This document shows, in pieces, positions 63,935 through 64,000 of a DNA stretch of 64,000 nucleotides. Within the stretch, counting starts at the first letter, position 1. Every line of letters begins with the position of its first letter. A program made the translations under genes and the position numbers. Source of the DNA: Bradyrhizobium japonicum USDA 6 (GTDB lineage: Bacteria > Pseudomonadota > Alphaproteobacteria > Rhizobiales > Xanthobacteraceae); the NCBI RefSeq assembly GCF_000284375.1, contig NC_017249.1, positions 8,983,001-9,047,000 of the forward strand, written 5' to 3'. The notes beneath the pieces are model-generated. The model did not search any database. It had not been told where the DNA came from and saw nothing but the letters and a program-made list of their open reading frames with translations.

Positions 63935-64000
63935 ATGGGGAAGGGCCGCCTGCGTGGGGCCGTCATGGCAAACGTCGTGGCCTGCGCCACGTTGCTTTTG
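63935..64000 (+). CDS. Possible start of an exported protein (cut by the window end)
   Basis: ATG 63935 opens a frame of 22 codons to the window end. It begins MGKGRLRGAVMANVVACATLLL, a charged start and then a hydrophobic stretch with Cys, as in a signal peptide. Only this segment is visible, so the call is tentative. Confidence 0.35.
   Translation, partial: MGKGRLRGAVMANVVACATLLL

Overview
The window reads as chromosomal DNA of a Bradyrhizobium-type alphaproteobacterium (Rhizobiales, high GC). The evidence is the alphaproteobacterial ALA-synthase hemA, the ctaC-ctaD-ctaB-coxF-ctaG-ctaE oxidase operon, a Fo-only atp operon with duplicated b subunits (b and b'), plant-type glutamate-cysteine ligase, a PodJ-like polarity protein, and several short palindromic repeats of kinds seen in bradyrhizobial intergenic DNA. 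The organism call is an inference from gene content and style. I could not run a database search.

Layout. 1-2994: a TRAP transporter (dctM cut by the window edge, dctQ, dctP) divergent from a GntR/FCD regulator. 3041-8237: hemA behind a perfect FixK/Fnr box, then a 1169-residue transporter-histidine kinase-receiver fusion. 8245-16324 looks like an accessory block: SDR, cytochrome P460, Tat-exported epoxide-hydrolase-like enzyme and OsmC/Ohr on the minus strand, facing a 967-residue winged-helix/ATPase/TPR regulator, then a signal-less subtilase with a Lys/Arg-rich tail and a small protein that may be its inhibitor. 16337-20196: LuxR-type response regulator, MHS-family transporter with a large extra periplasmic insert, YjbQ protein, secreted hypothetical. 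20556-23200: atpI-atpB-atpE-atpF'-atpF. 23464-27565 (minus): secreted hypothetical, then thrC-M16 peptidase-GNAT.

27711-27860 (minus) carries a row of hairpins ending in a strong terminator and may be an unannotated small RNA. 28117-30547: a divergent two-component pair plus a SnoaL-like protein. 30664-37371 (minus): the aa3 cytochrome c oxidase operon and its assembly factors. 37818-43502: IalB-like protein, TldD, LepB, YjbR and nucleotidyltransferase genes, then a LysR regulator divergent from an EamA exporter. 43516-46194: metallo-beta-lactamase-fold hydrolase and a TIGR02186/TauE pair. 46651-48406 holds two genes of less typical composition. 48632-53768: PodJ-like Sel1 protein, outer-membrane beta-barrel, PadR regulator. 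53964-54350 is an NTF2-like gene broken by one amber codon. 54391-59691: fatty-acid beta-oxidation operon (acyl-CoA dehydrogenase, thiolase, FadB-like). 59995-63822: small membrane proteins, GST divergent from a MarR regulator over two palindromic operators, and gshA. A last partial ORF starts at 63935.

Most of the window is housekeeping energy metabolism (heme, oxidase, ATP synthase Fo, beta-oxidation). Two themes recur: oxidative or electrophile defence (Ohr, GST, GshA) and respiration. Candidates for less-described biology are the subtilase with its small partner, the structured RNA upstream of thrC, the transporter with an extra periplasmic domain, and the amber-interrupted NTF2 gene. No rRNA, tRNA, CRISPR array, insertion sequence or phage gene was recognised.
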